A program made the position numbers and the translations under genes. 64,000 nt of DNA from Biomphalaria glabrata (Eukaryota; Mollusca; Gastropoda; Planorbidae), in the NCBI RefSeq assembly GCF_947242115.1, contig NC_074716.1:22055590-22119589 (forward strand), written 5' to 3'. Each line of letters begins with the position of its first letter. The stretch's first letter is position 1. The notes beneath the pieces were generated by a model. The model was not told the DNA's origin. It saw nothing but the letters and a program-made list of their open reading frames with translations, and made no database searches. Shown here one piece after another: positions 42,401 through 49,455 of the stretch.

Positions 42401-42869
42401 AGTATTTTACAGACAATGGGAGCTTATCCCAATTGACACCCCTGGCCATGACAACATTTGAAGCCACTTAGAATATATCCATATATGTAATTGAATTGTA
42501 AAATTAGTTACTTACATCCTGTAAAGGTGTTTTGAACACTTTTTGGTTTCCACTTATTCTGCGTTTTTTTTTGTTGGTTGAGTTGAAATATGTAAACTCT
42601 TTCTCTTTTGTGACTTTTTAATTTCACCAACTGATTCCTTGGGAGATTTCTGACAAAAAAACAACAGAAAACTAACGAACTGACAAAACTGAGACTTTGA
42701 CTTCTATACTAAATTTGTGAGAAAAGTACTACATTAATTTCTGTGCTATGTGCAAAAAGTATTATTGAAGTACCTCAAACTTTGGCTCTTTAGACTTAGA
42801 TTCAATTAATCCTTGAACATTTTTCTTGATTGGAGTCTTGCCACGGGGAAAATCTTCAGTTTTCCACAT
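10478..42869 (-). CDS. PDCD11: PDCD11/RRP5-like ribosomal RNA processing protein, 31 exons traced
   Basis: RRP5 proteins bind pre-rRNA in the nucleolus through tandem S1 domains and contact the small-subunit processome through C-terminal HAT repeats (family knowledge). Here the protein starts MWKTEDFPRGKT (human MANLEESFPRGGT) and ends with the HAT region, about 1341 residues over 31 exons. Human PDCD11 is about 1870. The shortfall is two blocks I cannot find: about 55 residues between exons 3 and 4, and about 400 residues (three or four S1 repeats) between exons 23 and 24. Both fall in introns loaded with mobile elements. Exon 2 needs one more base in a 9-base homopolymer to stay open. Otherwise every junction is phase-consistent and no stop interrupts the exons, which argues for a working or only recently damaged gene. 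Exon blocks are listed separately. Confidence 0.9.
10975..11290. repeat. Interspersed repeat, copy 2 (same family as 4355-4590)
   Basis: Same word order as copy 1, ending around the CTGAAAAAGCCCACAAACTT motif and running on to GAGTGCAGAGTTCTCTGAGG. Lies in the last intron of PDCD11. The rest of that intron up to 10974 is AT-rich without features. Confidence 0.65.
11340..11530 (+). mobile_element. Small LINE C-terminal fragment, copy B
   Basis: Frame 11301-11627 contains LAGKNEELLNTVKRQKLSW..RLSRVVLQRK..KKRWLDNVKAY, the typical C-terminal tail (KLxWxGHVxR..RxKxWxDN) of RTE/jockey-type LINE proteins. It is related to the 9035-9200 fragment. Antisense to PDCD11 and inside its last intron, so not part of that gene. 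Beyond it, to 11969, only AT-rich intron. Confidence 0.65.
13190..15215 (-). mobile_element. 5'-truncated RNase H-bearing LINE in a PDCD11 intron
   Basis: Same strand as PDCD11. In its own 5'-3' order: end of the reverse transcriptase with a Y-x-D-D box (SLYIDDFFIF, frame 15100-14603), a linker (14492-14253), an RNase H segment (about 14160-13890: YTDGSKMDG, FTAKLHAISLAL, CSDSKSTLQAL) and a C-terminal CCHC-like knuckle (CEYCDSCLTMEHILIDC, frame 13852-13394). The RNase H glutamate position reads Lys and there are stops and frame changes, so it is dead. A 3' untranslated tail follows to about 13190; a second copy of the tail lies at 30137-30400. RNase H plus knuckle suggests the I/jockey group. 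Confidence 0.8.
15243..15404. repeat. 54-bp tandem triplication spanning a PDCD11 splice donor
   Basis: Three units start at 15243, 15297 and 15351 (AATGGCACTATCAAATATTT..). Each unit holds CTCAC, the reverse of GTGAG; the third at 15394-15398 is the actual donor of the exon at 15399-15567. Confidence 0.93.
16551..17510. repeat. 40-bp minisatellite, 24 units, in a PDCD11 intron
   Basis: Unit begins GAAGCCAGGTAAGAGTAGAG and continues CACTTTCAAACAGTCACTGA. The first seven units carry AAGAGTAGAG; later ones carry AAAATTAGAG or AAAATAAGAG, with CACTAA and CACTGA endings often alternating, so the right-hand part is largely an 80-bp dimer array. The last unit reverts to the first type. The rest of the intron is unremarkable apart from a C11 run at 17634-17644. 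Confidence 0.95.
18990..19880. mobile_element. Ty3/gypsy fossil fragments (integrase piece on -, RNase H piece on +)
   Basis: On minus, about 19130-18990, an integrase zinc-binding segment (SSCAVCNKHQKSQQK). On plus, about 19260-19880, RNase H-type strings (QNFILYTDACDTG and WMLTLLDYKFNIESIAGHEN). Both are short and badly broken with many interruptions, so old. A short GATGAAATGACC-type direct repeat sits at 19680-19755 between pieces. The stretch 18443-18989 left of it shows nothing I can name. Confidence 0.65.
19990..20100 (+). mobile_element. tRNA-like head of a SINE or repeat
   Basis: Contains an A-box-like TGGTCGAGCGG and a B-box-like GGTTCAAACCC about 60 bases apart, in a cloverleaf-like stretch that does not close cleanly. 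More like a SINE head than a working tRNA gene. Up to 20430 there is a GT run and a GA run and nothing else clear. Confidence 0.45.
20431..23313 (-). mobile_element. Ty3/gypsy LTR retrotransposon, compact broken copy with both LTRs
   Basis: Two 168-bp direct repeats, 20431-20598 and 23146-23313, start TGTTATGAACC and end TTTTCATAACA. The 5-bp target duplication CCGCC is at 20426-20430 and 23314-23318. On the minus strand the inside holds reverse transcriptase/RNase H (frame 23019-21796: YSTLDLKSAYHQIPI, FAYVDNVTICG, TVETDASDIAIAATLNQDG) and an integrase end (21607-20891: HERLLGFNRRSGSG). The LTRs differ at about two visible positions, so the insertion is young although the element is incomplete. 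A second partial copy of the family lies at 37734-39215. Confidence 0.9.
23319..23858. other. Flank of the gypsy insertion, unassigned
   Basis: This and 19985-20430 look like one sequence split by the gypsy insertion. It includes a GC-richer part (23690-23790) and ends in the 8-bp target site of the hAT MITE. No coding domain recognised. Confidence 0.3.
23859..24614. mobile_element. Non-autonomous hAT-type MITE, full length
   Basis: Terminal inverted repeats CAGGGCCGGACTTA and (reverse of the right end) CAGGGCCGGCCTTA. Flanked by an 8-bp target duplication CTAAATAG / CAAAATAG with one mismatch. An 8-bp duplication and CAGGG-type ends fit hAT. No transposase frame in 756 bp. Inside, a segment with CATTCAATATGGAAAACGC-type sequence is partly duplicated (24230-24300 and 24330-24400). 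Confidence 0.85.
24615..25385. other. AT-rich intron sequence of PDCD11
   Basis: After 40 bases of the ACTAGTCGACC repeat (reverse orientation, to 24655) the rest is AT-rich with no frames. I looked here for missing S1-domain exons on minus and saw none. Confidence 0.5.
25386..30726 (-). CDS. PDCD11: PDCD11 exons 15-23: S1 repeat array, second part
   Basis: Exons 30538-30726, 29462-29536, 28773-28868, 28193-28412, 27773-27907, 27227-27363, 26896-27009, 26647-26711, 25386-25505. Recognisable S1 strings include FLPFYHLSDFHEVQELR, VIKNHQDYGMFLEIVNGYTG, KPGQSVMTRLVKIDTEKQ and KVGDFVEVVVNSVLKKGIL. Phases are 0, 0, 0, 1, 1, 0, 0, 2, 2 at the exon ends and all agree with the next exon. Exon 23 (YIEGLQLAVFKMHDLK) aligns with the point in human PDCD11 after which several more S1 repeats follow; those are not seen downstream here. 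Confidence 0.9.
25506..26646. other. PDCD11 intron with unclassified, possibly repeat-derived sequence
   Basis: The middle (25860-26590) is less AT-rich than the surrounding intron and has overlapping open frames with no recognisable domain. Possibly an old retroposon. A C-rich run sits at 26226-26240. Confidence 0.3.
27975..28175. repeat. Imperfect tandem repeat in a PDCD11 intron
   Basis: Diverged copies of AATTTGTTGGTGTTTATAA with spacers of variable length, about five or six. Confidence 0.7.
29806..30006. repeat. 50-bp tandem repeat, 4 units, in a PDCD11 intron
   Basis: Units start at 29806, 29856, 29906 and 29956 (ACAAGTGACTATTTTCTGGT..). They are nearly identical, with one G/A change in unit two. 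Confidence 0.93.
30137..30400 (-). mobile_element. 3' tail copy of the RNase H LINE
   Basis: Matches 13190-13400: GGCACA..GGCCATGTC, CATAATCCCTC, GGTTATTCTCCCTT and AAGATAGTAAAAAT in the same order. Contains an inverted AATAGATATTCAC pair. A short, heavily 5'-truncated insertion. Confidence 0.7.
30985..31453 (-). mobile_element. 5'-truncated LINE (jockey/CR1-like)
   Basis: Inside a PDCD11 intron, same strand. Encodes WDPSTQENIKKLEQTQNRAV and EYSHLTRVTPLVKSLNLES, nearly identical to the 45185-47325 copy, with a frame change after RLK. The 3' tail with GAAGTAACGTCT ends near 30985. The remaining intron (30727-30984, 31454-31736) has no other feature. Confidence 0.85.
31737..36792 (-). CDS. PDCD11: PDCD11 exons 5-14: S1 repeat array, first part
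   Basis: Exons 36665-36792, 36272-36337, 36010-36111, 35378-35584, 34905-35032, 34438-34498, 34191-34337, 33218-33394, 32135-32269, 31737-31802. Diagnostic strings: NFKGLIQSVFDGGLVVNVL, THKCRILGFNFMDGLALITL (human [20 protein letters not shown]), CLHLADVPIKKPEKKFTPG (human MHLADILMKNPEKKYHIG) and VFLTHKQSLV. Each S1 repeat is spread over two or three exons. Exon 13 (32135-32269) is followed by GCAAGT instead of GTAAGT; the phase on both sides supports a GC-AG intron. Confidence 0.92.
32596..32880 (+). mobile_element. tRNA-derived SINE, copy 1
   Basis: Head with A box (TGGCTGAGCAGTAAAG), an anticodon-like stem GCTTGGCTTCCAAGCCAGAGG and B box (GGTTCAAATCC), then a body shared with 43106-43372 (TTTGGGC..CTCTGA, GCTGGCCACATGACACCC, CAGATGACCTTTACATCATC). 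Ends in a T-rich tail. Antisense to PDCD11 within an intron. Confidence 0.88.
33094..33188. mobile_element. 95-bp MITE flanked by TTAA (piggyBac-like)
   Basis: TTAA at 33090-33093 and 33189-33192; the ends are CCCTTAAA and TTTAAGGG. TTAA duplication with CCC-start inverted repeats fits piggyBac-type non-autonomous elements. It lies 25 bp from the donor end of the PDCD11 exon at 33218. Confidence 0.6.
37478..37715. repeat. Dispersed duplicate segment, copy 1
   Basis: Closely matches 49250-49455: AAATATCTTGCC, ATGTCCACAGAAAATGTAAT, GAAAGTTATCTTTTAATCAA and ACATTCTTAGAGATGCCTTC in order. No coding. Left of it, 36793-37477 is AT-rich intron with a short TG run (37385-37400). Confidence 0.8.
37734..39215 (+). 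mobile_element. Ty3/gypsy fossil, second copy: one LTR plus gag-protease part
   Basis: LTR at 37734-37901 (168 bp, ends TGTT..AACA) is the reverse of the LTR of the 20431-23313 element. Then a gag-like region (RPEKFDIEPTAPQAAEHW), zinc knuckles (CYFCGRVKHPRSQC, CNQCSKKGHFQKVC), a protease motif (LVDTGSCESYIS) and the start of reverse transcriptase up to about 39208. Broken, with a few interruptions and no second LTR seen. A copy of the same young family. Non-coding AT-rich intron follows to 39572. Confidence 0.85.
39573..42869 (-). CDS. PDCD11: PDCD11 exons 1-4: N-terminus and first S1 repeats
   Basis: Exons 42774-42869 (ATG at 42869), 42516-42649, 41625-41795 and 39573-39696. Exon 1 encodes a basic leader (FPRGKTPIKKNVQG). 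Exon 2 is Lys/Ser-rich; its length, 134, is one short of keeping frame, and the only sensible place is the T9 run 42564-42572. Read with that caveat it joins ..VFKTPLQD to DISTGLRVMGCVRQVFD in exon 3, matching human LCEGMRILGCVKEV. Exon 4 gives LLFGSVSSVEDHGYSVELG, the start of the second S1 repeat. Human has about 55 more residues between exons 3 and 4; the intron there (39697-41624) is mostly repeat. Confidence 0.88.
39947..41340 (+). mobile_element. GGGCGTAGCC element with GGGGGTTTT..AAAACCCCC array and LINE-like end, copy 1
   Basis: Begins ATGGGCGTAGCCAGGGGGG, then about ten diverged units built on GGGGGTTTTGAGTTTAAAAC, each nearly self-complementary. The later part degrades. At about 41085-41240 a LINE C-terminal motif appears (TQQRWLRHILGVSYRDR, then SRTLSKVVIERRMRL). 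Related in full to 54230-55670. Sits in PDCD11 intron 3, where about 55 residues of the human protein have no counterpart. The frame 40024-40410 is a by-product of the array. Confidence 0.75.
41862..42465. mobile_element. Retroposon-like insertion with 13-bp target duplication
   Basis: ACTTAGAATATAT occurs at 41849-41861 and again at 42466-42478, exactly bracketing 604 bp of GC-richer sequence in PDCD11 intron 2. Part of the insert resembles 49890-50070 (GGCAGCAGGGGATTGAA against GGCAACAGAGGTTTGAA and following). A long direct flank repeat suggests LINE-driven insertion. No coding domain recognised. Confidence 0.75.
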
Positions 42870-43105
42870 TTTCCTCCTTGAAATGAAAAGACTGATGTAC
42901 ATTTTTTATCATGATTGCTTAAGGAAGCATAAAATTAGCTAATTAGAACAACCAGACTTTCACTACATTTTTGGACATTTAAAAAATTAATATTACCATT
43001 ACTATTTGCAGTGGTTGAAAATCTTTTTTAAGTTCTTTTCGACAATCTAGGTTTTATTAGAATCACTTTAAAGTTTCATCAAATTGCCTAACTAATGCAT
43101 TGTTG
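42870..43105. other. PDCD11 upstream region
   Basis: Holds the 5' leader of PDCD11 (minus). AT-rich; I see no clear TATA box or CpG-rich tract. Confidence 0.4.
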
Positions 43106-43372
43106 TTGGCGGAGCAGTGGCTGAGCAGTAAAGCGCTACGCTTCTGAACTGGAGGTCCTAGTCTAATCCTGGGATTTTTAATTTTGAGATCTTTGGGCAC
43201 CTCTGAGTCAGCCAGCTATAATGGATATCTGATATTAGTTGGGAAAACCTAAAGGTGGTTGGTCATCGTGCTGGCCACATGACACCCTCATTAACTGTGG
43301 GCAAAAGAGACAGATGACCTTTACATCATCTGCCCTACAGATCGCAAGGTCTTAGCTATAAAGAGTAGCCTG
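43106..43372 (+). mobile_element. tRNA-derived SINE, copy 2
   Basis: Same body as 32596-32880, with a degraded B box (TCTAATCC). Followed by a long TA run at about 43421-43462. Confidence 0.85.
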
Positions 43373-43414
43373 GTCTATAGCCTTATAGATAATAAAGAAG
43401 TAATAAATGTAAAT

Positions 43415-43462
<48 letters not shown>

Positions 43463-45184
43463 CAAAATTATAAATCATCTTGTCTAGCTGGTTGCATGAT
43501 ATGTGTTCAGGAATGTCGTCTTGATGATCTTAGATTGAAACTCTGCCCACTGCCATCCCCATTAACTCACAAGAGCTTTAGGCAAGGATGTATATAATTA
43601 ATTTGATAAATGCATAGTTTTTTTGTATGTTTTACAATGCATCATTCAAAAAGACAGCAAAAAAATCACCCACACCCGCCTTACCAAAAAAAAAAAAAAA
43701 AACATAAATAGACTTTGTGTTCGACTGATTGTAACAACCTGGTCAGATAGACGTAGTGACCCAACACATGTAGTCATAGTGTAGTGTGTATAGATGATTG
43801 TGTTGACCTTCACGCGTTTTTTCCCCTTGGGCATAAGCAATAGTGTTTAGTGTGCAGGTAAAAAAAAACACATTGGCATGGTCAATCAAGCATATAGATA
43901 AATTATATCTGTACCTTGGTTACAAAGGTCAAATGTTTCTTAACATTCCAGCATATTTTTTCTTTGTTTGCTAGATCTAATTGTGGTGCTTTCGATCAAT
44001 TTATTTTCTGCGATGTTAAATTCTACTGTACGGTTTTCCTTTATATATTAAGTCAATAGATTAAAACAATGAAATTAGTTTTCTTTCTAAAGGGGAAAAA
44101 ATACATAAACGCACACATGCACATATTTGTTTTATTTTATTGTGCAACGAACGTGTGTTCAGCGCTCTAAATGACATTTTTCTCCAAGTAAACAAACTTA
44201 GTGTCATCATCTAGTGACCTCTAGACACTGTCAATATTTCTAAACAATCTGCGTTAATCCATTCTGGCTTAAGAATGGTCAATGTCTATCAATACATTGT
44301 CATGGATTAAACAAATAAGAAGTTGGGGGTGTTGAGTCTCTTGAGCCCTCCCTTTAAAGATACCCCTGGTCAGTGTCTGTTTGGCTTGTAGTCCAGCCTC
44401 CTAATTGAGACTTAAAGTAAACAAACTTATTGTCCCGGCCAATAGTATAAAAGGTGTGGCGTGTGGTCCAGACCCTTGATTGACAACGTATCTCATAATA
44501 AACAAACTCATACCAGATTAACCTTATAGAGATTTAGCTTGTTGTACCGCCCCTAATAAAAATTCTTCTCCAAGTAAACAAACTCAGTTCCCTCATAAGA
44601 TGTGACCTCTAGACAGTGTCAACACGTAAACATCTGGCTTAATGTGGTCAGCTGCCTATCTGTGAACTCGATGTTATGGACTAAATTAATAAACAAAAGG
44701 AGGTGGGGGTTGCTCATCTCTACCTCTGGAGAATAACTCGCACATCTAGACAGATTATCAGCGTGACGTAGTTAATGAATATTACATGTTTACTAGACCA
44801 CTCAAAGATCAAGACAAGCTTTTAAAATGTGCCAGACATCGCTGCTACGTATGTAATGCGAATTTATAATGTAAAGTCTTATTGCTATTTAGATTAACAC
44901 ACCTTGTCTTTGTACTAAAAAATATTAATGTATTTCAGAACTGACATTATTGAATCATGTCCATTTTATGAGTATTGGTATATTTTTATTAACATGGAGA
45001 TTTAGTTTAAACTTCTTGTTGGACATCGTTTATCAGCGTCGACTACCTTTATATTGTTTGCCTTTCGCCTATATTGTTTCGATATTTAAGTGTTACCTCC
45101 GTTTGGCGTATCTAGAAAAGACTTAGCGCGGAGGCGCATAACAATATTAATAGAAATACATGTGTAGCTTTTACTATCCAAAAG
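43463..45184. repeat. Spacer with a diverged direct duplication (44185-44345 and 44566-44725)
   Basis: Shared order: TTCTCCAAGTAAACAAACT, TGACCTCTAGACA.TGTCAA, TAAACA..CTG, CTGGCTTAA, TGGTCA, TATGGA..TAAA, AAGTTGGGGGT / AGGTGGGGGT. The two copies are about 380 bp apart. No genes seen in the rest. Confidence 0.6.
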
Positions 45185-47325
45185 AAAAATCTTACTCTGG
45201 AATAAATGTAACCCAACACAACTACACCAAGCTGTATTAAACTTTCAACAAACATTCTTATTAGAAAAAGACATTAACCAACCAGTCGATGACCTCTGGA
45301 TGTCATTAAAAACCATCTTAAAAGAATTATAGAAAATCATATACCAACTAAATACATATCAAACAAAATAAATAAATGCTGGTTTAATAATAGACCAAAG
45401 AAGCTTTGTAAACAGTAGGAAAACCTATATAGAAAATTTAAAGAAACTAAGGCAGAAAGAGTTTACAAAAAGTATATAAAAATTAAAACTTAACCCAAAA
45501 AGTAAGCAGACAGCTGCAGAGTTAATACATAAACAATGTAATATCTAAAGATAACAACAAAAACCTATGGTCATACATTAAGTTTAAGAAAATGGAAACA
45601 ACAGGCATAGCGCCATTAAAAGATGAACATAACTTAATACATAATGATAATGAAACTAAAGCAAACATCCTAAACAAATACTTTGCATCAGCATTCTCAG
45701 CCCCAGGAGACAAAGACATATTACTTAATTAGAACTAAGTAGACAACATAGAAGATATAGAAGTACAAGAAAATGGAATTCAAAAACTATTAGCCAACAC
45801 CAAACCAAATAAAGCGTCTGGACCTGATGGTATTCCAGCTAGATTACTCAAAGAACTAAGCAATGAGCTAGCCCCAGTGTTCAAAATACTCTTTCAGGCA
45901 TCGCTTAACCAGGGCAGAGTACCAAAGGACTGGAAAGGAGCTAATGTCACCCCCCTATTTAAAAAAGGAGAAAAATCTGACACAGGAATCTACAGACCAG
46001 TATCACTTACCAGCATCACATGTAAAATCCTAGAACACATAATATGTAGCAACATCATAAACCACTTAGACAAACATAATGTCCTCACCCCATACCAACA
46101 TGGCTTTAGGAAATATAGATCATGTGAAACACAACTAATAGGACTAATTGATGATTTTTCAAAAGGTTTAGATAATAGTGAACAAATAGATGCTATCTTA
46201 CTAGATTTTCCAAGGCTTTTGACAAAGTTCACCACCATAGTTTGCTTAAAAAATTAAAATATTTCGGCATTAATGGTCCACTGCATCAGTGGATTAAAGA
46301 TTTTCTGATAGGGAGAGAACAAACTGTAATAATAAATTGCTCTAAATCATCACCGATAACAGTAAACTCAGGTGTACCTCAAGGAACAGTCTTGGGTCCA
46401 CTACTATTTTTAATTTACAAAAATGATTTACCAAATTGCATTACTTCAGGAACAAAAGTCAGATTATTTGCAGACGATTGCATAATATATAGAACAATAA
46501 AAACAACACAAGACACAGATATTTTACAAAGAGAATTAGATGAATTACAGAAATGGGAATCAAATTGGAGCATGTCTTTCCACCCAGAAAAATGTCAGTT
46601 GTTAAGAGTAACAAAAAAACTAAAACAAATTAATTCCACTTATCTTATTCATGGCAAACCAGTAACACAGACTAAAAACGCAAAATACCTAGGTGTTATA
46701 ATAAATGAAAAACTGTCATGGAATCCACATATTGATGAAACTATAAAAAAAAATCAAACAAAGCATTAGGGTTTATTAAAAGAAATTTCTACAAATCAAA
46801 TATGAACATAAAACTAAAATGTTATTTAACCTTGGTTAGGCCAATAGTAGAATATGCATCCTCCGTTTGGGACCCCTCAACTCAAGAAAACATTAAGAAA
46901 CTGGAACAAACACAAAATAGAGCAGTGCGATTCATAACAAACGAATATTCACATTTGACTAGAGTAACACCTTTAGTAAAATCACTAAATTTAGAAAGCC
47001 TTCAGGACAGAAGACTCAAAAGTAAAGTAGCAATTATACATAAAACACTGAAGCATAATCTTCAAATACAAAAACAAAATTTAATAAAATACTCTGAAAG
47101 ACACAAAGATAAAGGCACATTTCTCGTCCCATATGCTAGGACAAATTTGTACAAATACTCCTTCTTCCTTGGTGCTATTAGAGCATGGAATGGGTTGCCT
47201 GAGCTAGCCAGGAAAACCAGTGACTTGGCAGCATTTAAGTCATTGGTTAAATATGCATGACTAAATGCATGACGCGTATGACGTAATCATCTCCTTTTTT
47301 GAAGTAACGTCTGTATTATATAAGA
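45185..47325 (+). mobile_element. LINE (jockey/CR1-like), longest copy, 5'-truncated
   Basis: From the endonuclease-RT linker through the RT domain to the 3' tail. RT strings: NKASGPDGIPARLLKEL, GVPQGTVLGPLLFLIYKND, the catalytic FADDC in RLFADDCIIYRT, and SMSFHPEKCQLL. Then the C-terminal YLGVIINEKLSWNPHID and WDPSTQENIKKLEQ, ending PELARKTSDLAAFKS. Two frame changes are seen (near 46205 in LDF-SKAFDKVHH and near 46745 in an A run), plus stops in the 5' part. Close similarity to the three other copies in the window suggests a fairly recent family. Confidence 0.9.
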
Positions 47326-47425
47326 TCCGGTAGTGATATCCGACCGGAGCCGGATAGTGTCAGACAGTGAAAAAGTGCCGAATATTCAGCAGAAGCCGGA
47401 GCCGGAGGGACTATCCGGTGCACCC

Positions 47426-47432
47426 GCAAGCT

Positions 47433-47488
<56 letters not shown>

Positions 47489-47495
47489 AGCTTGC
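47426..47495. repeat. 70-bp near-perfect palindrome (CA)n(TA)n(TG)n
   Basis: GCAAGCT(CA)6 then a long TA run then (TG)5AGCTTGC. The unique arm ends GCAAGCT / AGCTTGC match as well as the simple-repeat core. Confidence 0.9.
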
Positions 47496-47559
47496 GCTCC
47501 CAGAGCTATATTTTTATATATTTTATTTTTATAGGCTAGTGCCAAACTTATTATTTGTA

Positions 47560-48520
47560 CTTCCGCTTTTTGTGTATAAAAAGTGATGCCACGCTGTTTA
47601 AAAACAGTTCAGTGTACAGTTGACCAGTGGTCAGTACCATATCTGTCTGTGTGACTGAATATCTTTGTGGTCCTAGTCTAATTATATTTTTATTCCTGTA
47701 CCTGGGACGGCCTGCTATTATAACTGCTGCTTTTAACTGCTGCTTTTAGCTGCTGCTGTTGAATATTACTGCTAATAGCTGCTGTTTATAACTGCTGTTG
47801 TTAGATCTAGGGAATCTAGAATCTAGTGTTATTTTGTTTCTGCTATTGATAGTTTTGTTATTGTTTCTGTAGATCTATTCTAGATCTAGATCTAATTCTA
47901 GGGAAGCTAGTGTTACTTTGTTTCTGCTATTGATAGTTTTGTTATTGTTTCTGTAGATCTATTCTAGATCTAATTCTAGGGAAGCCTAAGCTAGGCTAGT
48001 GTTATTTTGTTTCTTTATTATCGCCTTAGTAAACTTAGTTATATTTATAGTCTGTTTCTCAGTTCTGTTCTTAGTGAATAGTAAGGTACTGAGCCTAAGG
48101 ATAAGATATTCTTGTTTTAGTGTTAGTGTTATGAGTGTAACAGTAGGATATTATAGATCTAGACTAGTTTATTGTAGTTTGTTTATTGTAGATCTAGGTC
48201 TAGGGTAGTAGTTGTAGTGATTTAGTTAGATAGTAACATAGTTGGTTTGGTTAGTTTGTTAGTGTTTGTAGTGGTGTAGATTTAGAGGGTTTTAGTTAGT
48301 TGCTGAGTTCAGTTGTGGATTGTAGTGTTAGTGTATATATTATTTTTTATTATTGATTTATTTTTGTATGTAAATAAAGTTTCTTTTTGTTTTATTTATC
48401 GTAAACTAAAGTTTGTTATCTTGTTTTCATTTAGTTGAGTTAGTATAGTTAGTTGTCTGGTTACTTAGGCTACTCTAGCCCCTTGGTCACCATACCGAGG
48501 TGCACAGATTGAGCCCACCC
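47560..48520 (+). repeat. Possible solo LTR or promoter-like repeat with internal duplications
   Basis: TGTATAAAAAG near 47570 looks like a TATA box, and AATAAAG near 48371, followed by GT-rich sequence, looks like a poly(A) site; an LTR arrangement is possible but no borders are proven. Inside, a GCTGCT-type run (47720-47790) and a 105-bp direct duplication (47795-47995) rich in AGATCTAG. Confidence 0.35.
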
Positions 48521-48612
48521 AGTAGCGCAAACATCTGCCTACTGTTGGTAAATTTTAATGTTGAGCAGCAGAGAATAGGTCATCTCTATCCACTCGCGCC
48601 TGCCTGACCTGC

Positions 48613-48651
<39 letters not shown>

Positions 48652-48759
48652 TACGTACATAATAATAAGTCCGAAGATCAGTGAGGAATGCAGTATTTCC
48701 CGTGGCTGCGCAGTCCCAGCTGTGACCTACATATTTTGCCACATCCAGGGCAAGCATAA

Positions 48760-49060
48760 CCATTGTCCGCAGGCGGTCGATTTAGATTTTCTTTTTGTCG
48801 TCTGCGATTGTCCTCGGTAGCAGATTTTCTTTTGGTCTCAAATGTGTATCCCGCGGCCTTCGTGAGTGATCTCCAGCTGTGTTACGTCGACCACCTTTTA
48901 GATCACCAAAAAAAAGACCATACGGGATACGTGCCCTTCCCAGCGCAACTGTCGGACCGAAAGAAGTCTCTCTATACTGTCCATACCGGCGTTCGCAAGG
49001 ACATTCGCTGTTTGTAGTGCGGTCTTGCCATCGTATGTCCATACATACGTACATAGGCTA
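48760..49060 (-). mobile_element. LINE C-terminal fragment (RTE-like), copy 1
   Basis: Minus strand, across a frame change: NVLANAGMDSIERLLSVRQL, RWEGHVSRM, then LFFGDLKGGRRNTAGDHSRR and RDTHLRPKENLL. This is the usual C-terminal tail of a LINE protein; relatives at 57830-58563 and 59090-59745. Preceded by a TA/CA run (48617-48650). Confidence 0.8.
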
Positions 49061-49249
49061 CATACATACATATATACATACATATATATATATATCATTT
49101 CATCCTTAAAAACCTTCTAAAATCTCCTAAAATTTTGTCATGGGAAAGTGCTACTAACCCTGAATTACACATATACTCAGATAACCAATATCAAAGTCAA
49201 TATTAAAAATATAAACATGTAAGCAATGTAATAATTGATACTTGATTTT

Positions 49250-49455
49250 GGCAATAATAAATATCTTGCCAACTTACCACAGAAATGTATGTCCACAGAA
49301 AATGTAATGAAAGTTATCTTTTAATCAAGTACTTGACTGTCATCACAAAACCTCAAACAACCATTTTTTTTAAAGATTTAGTAAAGAACATTACAAATGG
49401 TTGCTTTTCCATTTTTTTTTTTAATAAGAAACATTCTTAGAGATGCCTTCATAAT
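49250..49455. repeat. Dispersed duplicate segment, copy 2
   Basis: Counterpart of 37478-37715 in the same orientation. The copy here lacks the gypsy LTR that follows copy 1. Confidence 0.8.
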
